This document shows, piece after piece, positions 5,190 to 5,208 of a stretch of DNA of 5,208 nucleotides. Within the stretch, counting starts at the first letter, position 1. Every line of letters starts with the position of its first letter. The stretch spans positions 1 through 5,208 of the forward strand of contig CAAGDO010000186.1 in the NCBI GenBank assembly GCA_900768625.1, in the 5' to 3' direction. The notes under the pieces were generated by a model, which was not told the origin of the DNA, did no database searches, and saw only the letters and a list, made by a program, of their open reading frames with translations. A program made the position numbers and the translations under genes. Origin of the DNA: Bacteroidaceae bacterium. GTDB taxonomy: Bacteria > Bacteroidota > Bacteroidia > Bacteroidales > Bacteroidaceae.

Positions 5190-5208
5190 TCCACAGCGTA
5201 GCTGTGGA
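5190..5208. repeat. Terminal hairpin TCCACAGC-GTA-GCTGTGGA
   Basis: A perfect 8-bp stem with a 3-base loop ends exactly on the last base of the window, so longer arms or a following T run cannot be judged. It is preceded by GGTTTTT on the plus strand. It may be a terminator or part of the repeat cluster that continues to the right. Confidence 0.55.

Larger units (their letters stand above)
5000..5208. other. Non-coding region downstream of alaS, rich in inverted repeats
   Basis: No convincing gene is seen. In order it holds a 6-bp inverted pair GAACTG/CAGTTC (5059-5064 and 5079-5084), a compact GC hairpin with a T run (5092-5109), a cluster of TAATG-bearing palindromes (5113-5184) and a terminal hairpin (5190-5208). 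Such density of palindromes suggests an intergenic repeat array or the end of a repeat element continuing past the window. Confidence 0.6.

Noticed and set aside
5113..5208. Possible CRISPR array in the TAATG repeats
   Set aside because: The copies are short, differ from one another, occur in both orientations and have irregular spacing.

Overview
This window looks like the chromosome of a member of the Bacteroidales, most likely Prevotella or a close relative (Prevotellaceae). Three things point there. The alanyl-tRNA synthetase begins MMTANEIRDSYKK, very like the Bacteroides/Prevotella enzymes I remember. The PurF-like protein starts MGGFFGTVS, which I associate with Bacteroidales. Both genes are preceded by Bacteroidetes-type promoters (-7 element TAnnTTTG with TTG about 20 bp upstream), with no obvious Shine-Dalgarno sequence. 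The assignment rests on recall and motif reading, not a search.

Layout. Positions 1-114 are one end of an interspersed repeat that runs off the left edge. Positions 122-1546 (minus strand) encode a 474-residue protein of the amidophosphoribosyltransferase (PurF) family. Its phosphoribosyltransferase half looks intact and it keeps four probable iron-sulfur cysteines, but the glutaminase nucleophile and other active-site signatures are missing. Its 5' leader (about 1547-1675) holds a closed multi-helix RNA fold with competing pairings and a U-rich stretch after it, behind a good promoter at 1680-1711. Positions 1790-1975 are a 186-bp MITE-like element with 18-bp terminal inverted repeats, and the partial copy at 1-114 is nearly identical and inverted. 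The PurF-like gene therefore sits between two inverted copies of the same repeat. Positions 1976-2264 are intergenic DNA with a 22-bp alternating pyrimidine-purine tract and the alaS promoter. Positions 2265-4892 (plus strand) encode a complete, apparently fully active AlaRS of 875 residues. Positions 4893-5208 are non-coding and rich in inverted repeats: a very long hairpin just after alaS, a compact GC hairpin with a T6 run, a cluster of TAATG-containing palindromes, and a hairpin ending on the last base.

The two genes are divergently transcribed and show no functional coupling. alaS is an ordinary housekeeping gene charging tRNA-Ala. The part that deserves a second look is the PurF-like gene with its degenerate glutaminase domain, iron-sulfur signature and structured leader, together with the inverted repeats around it.
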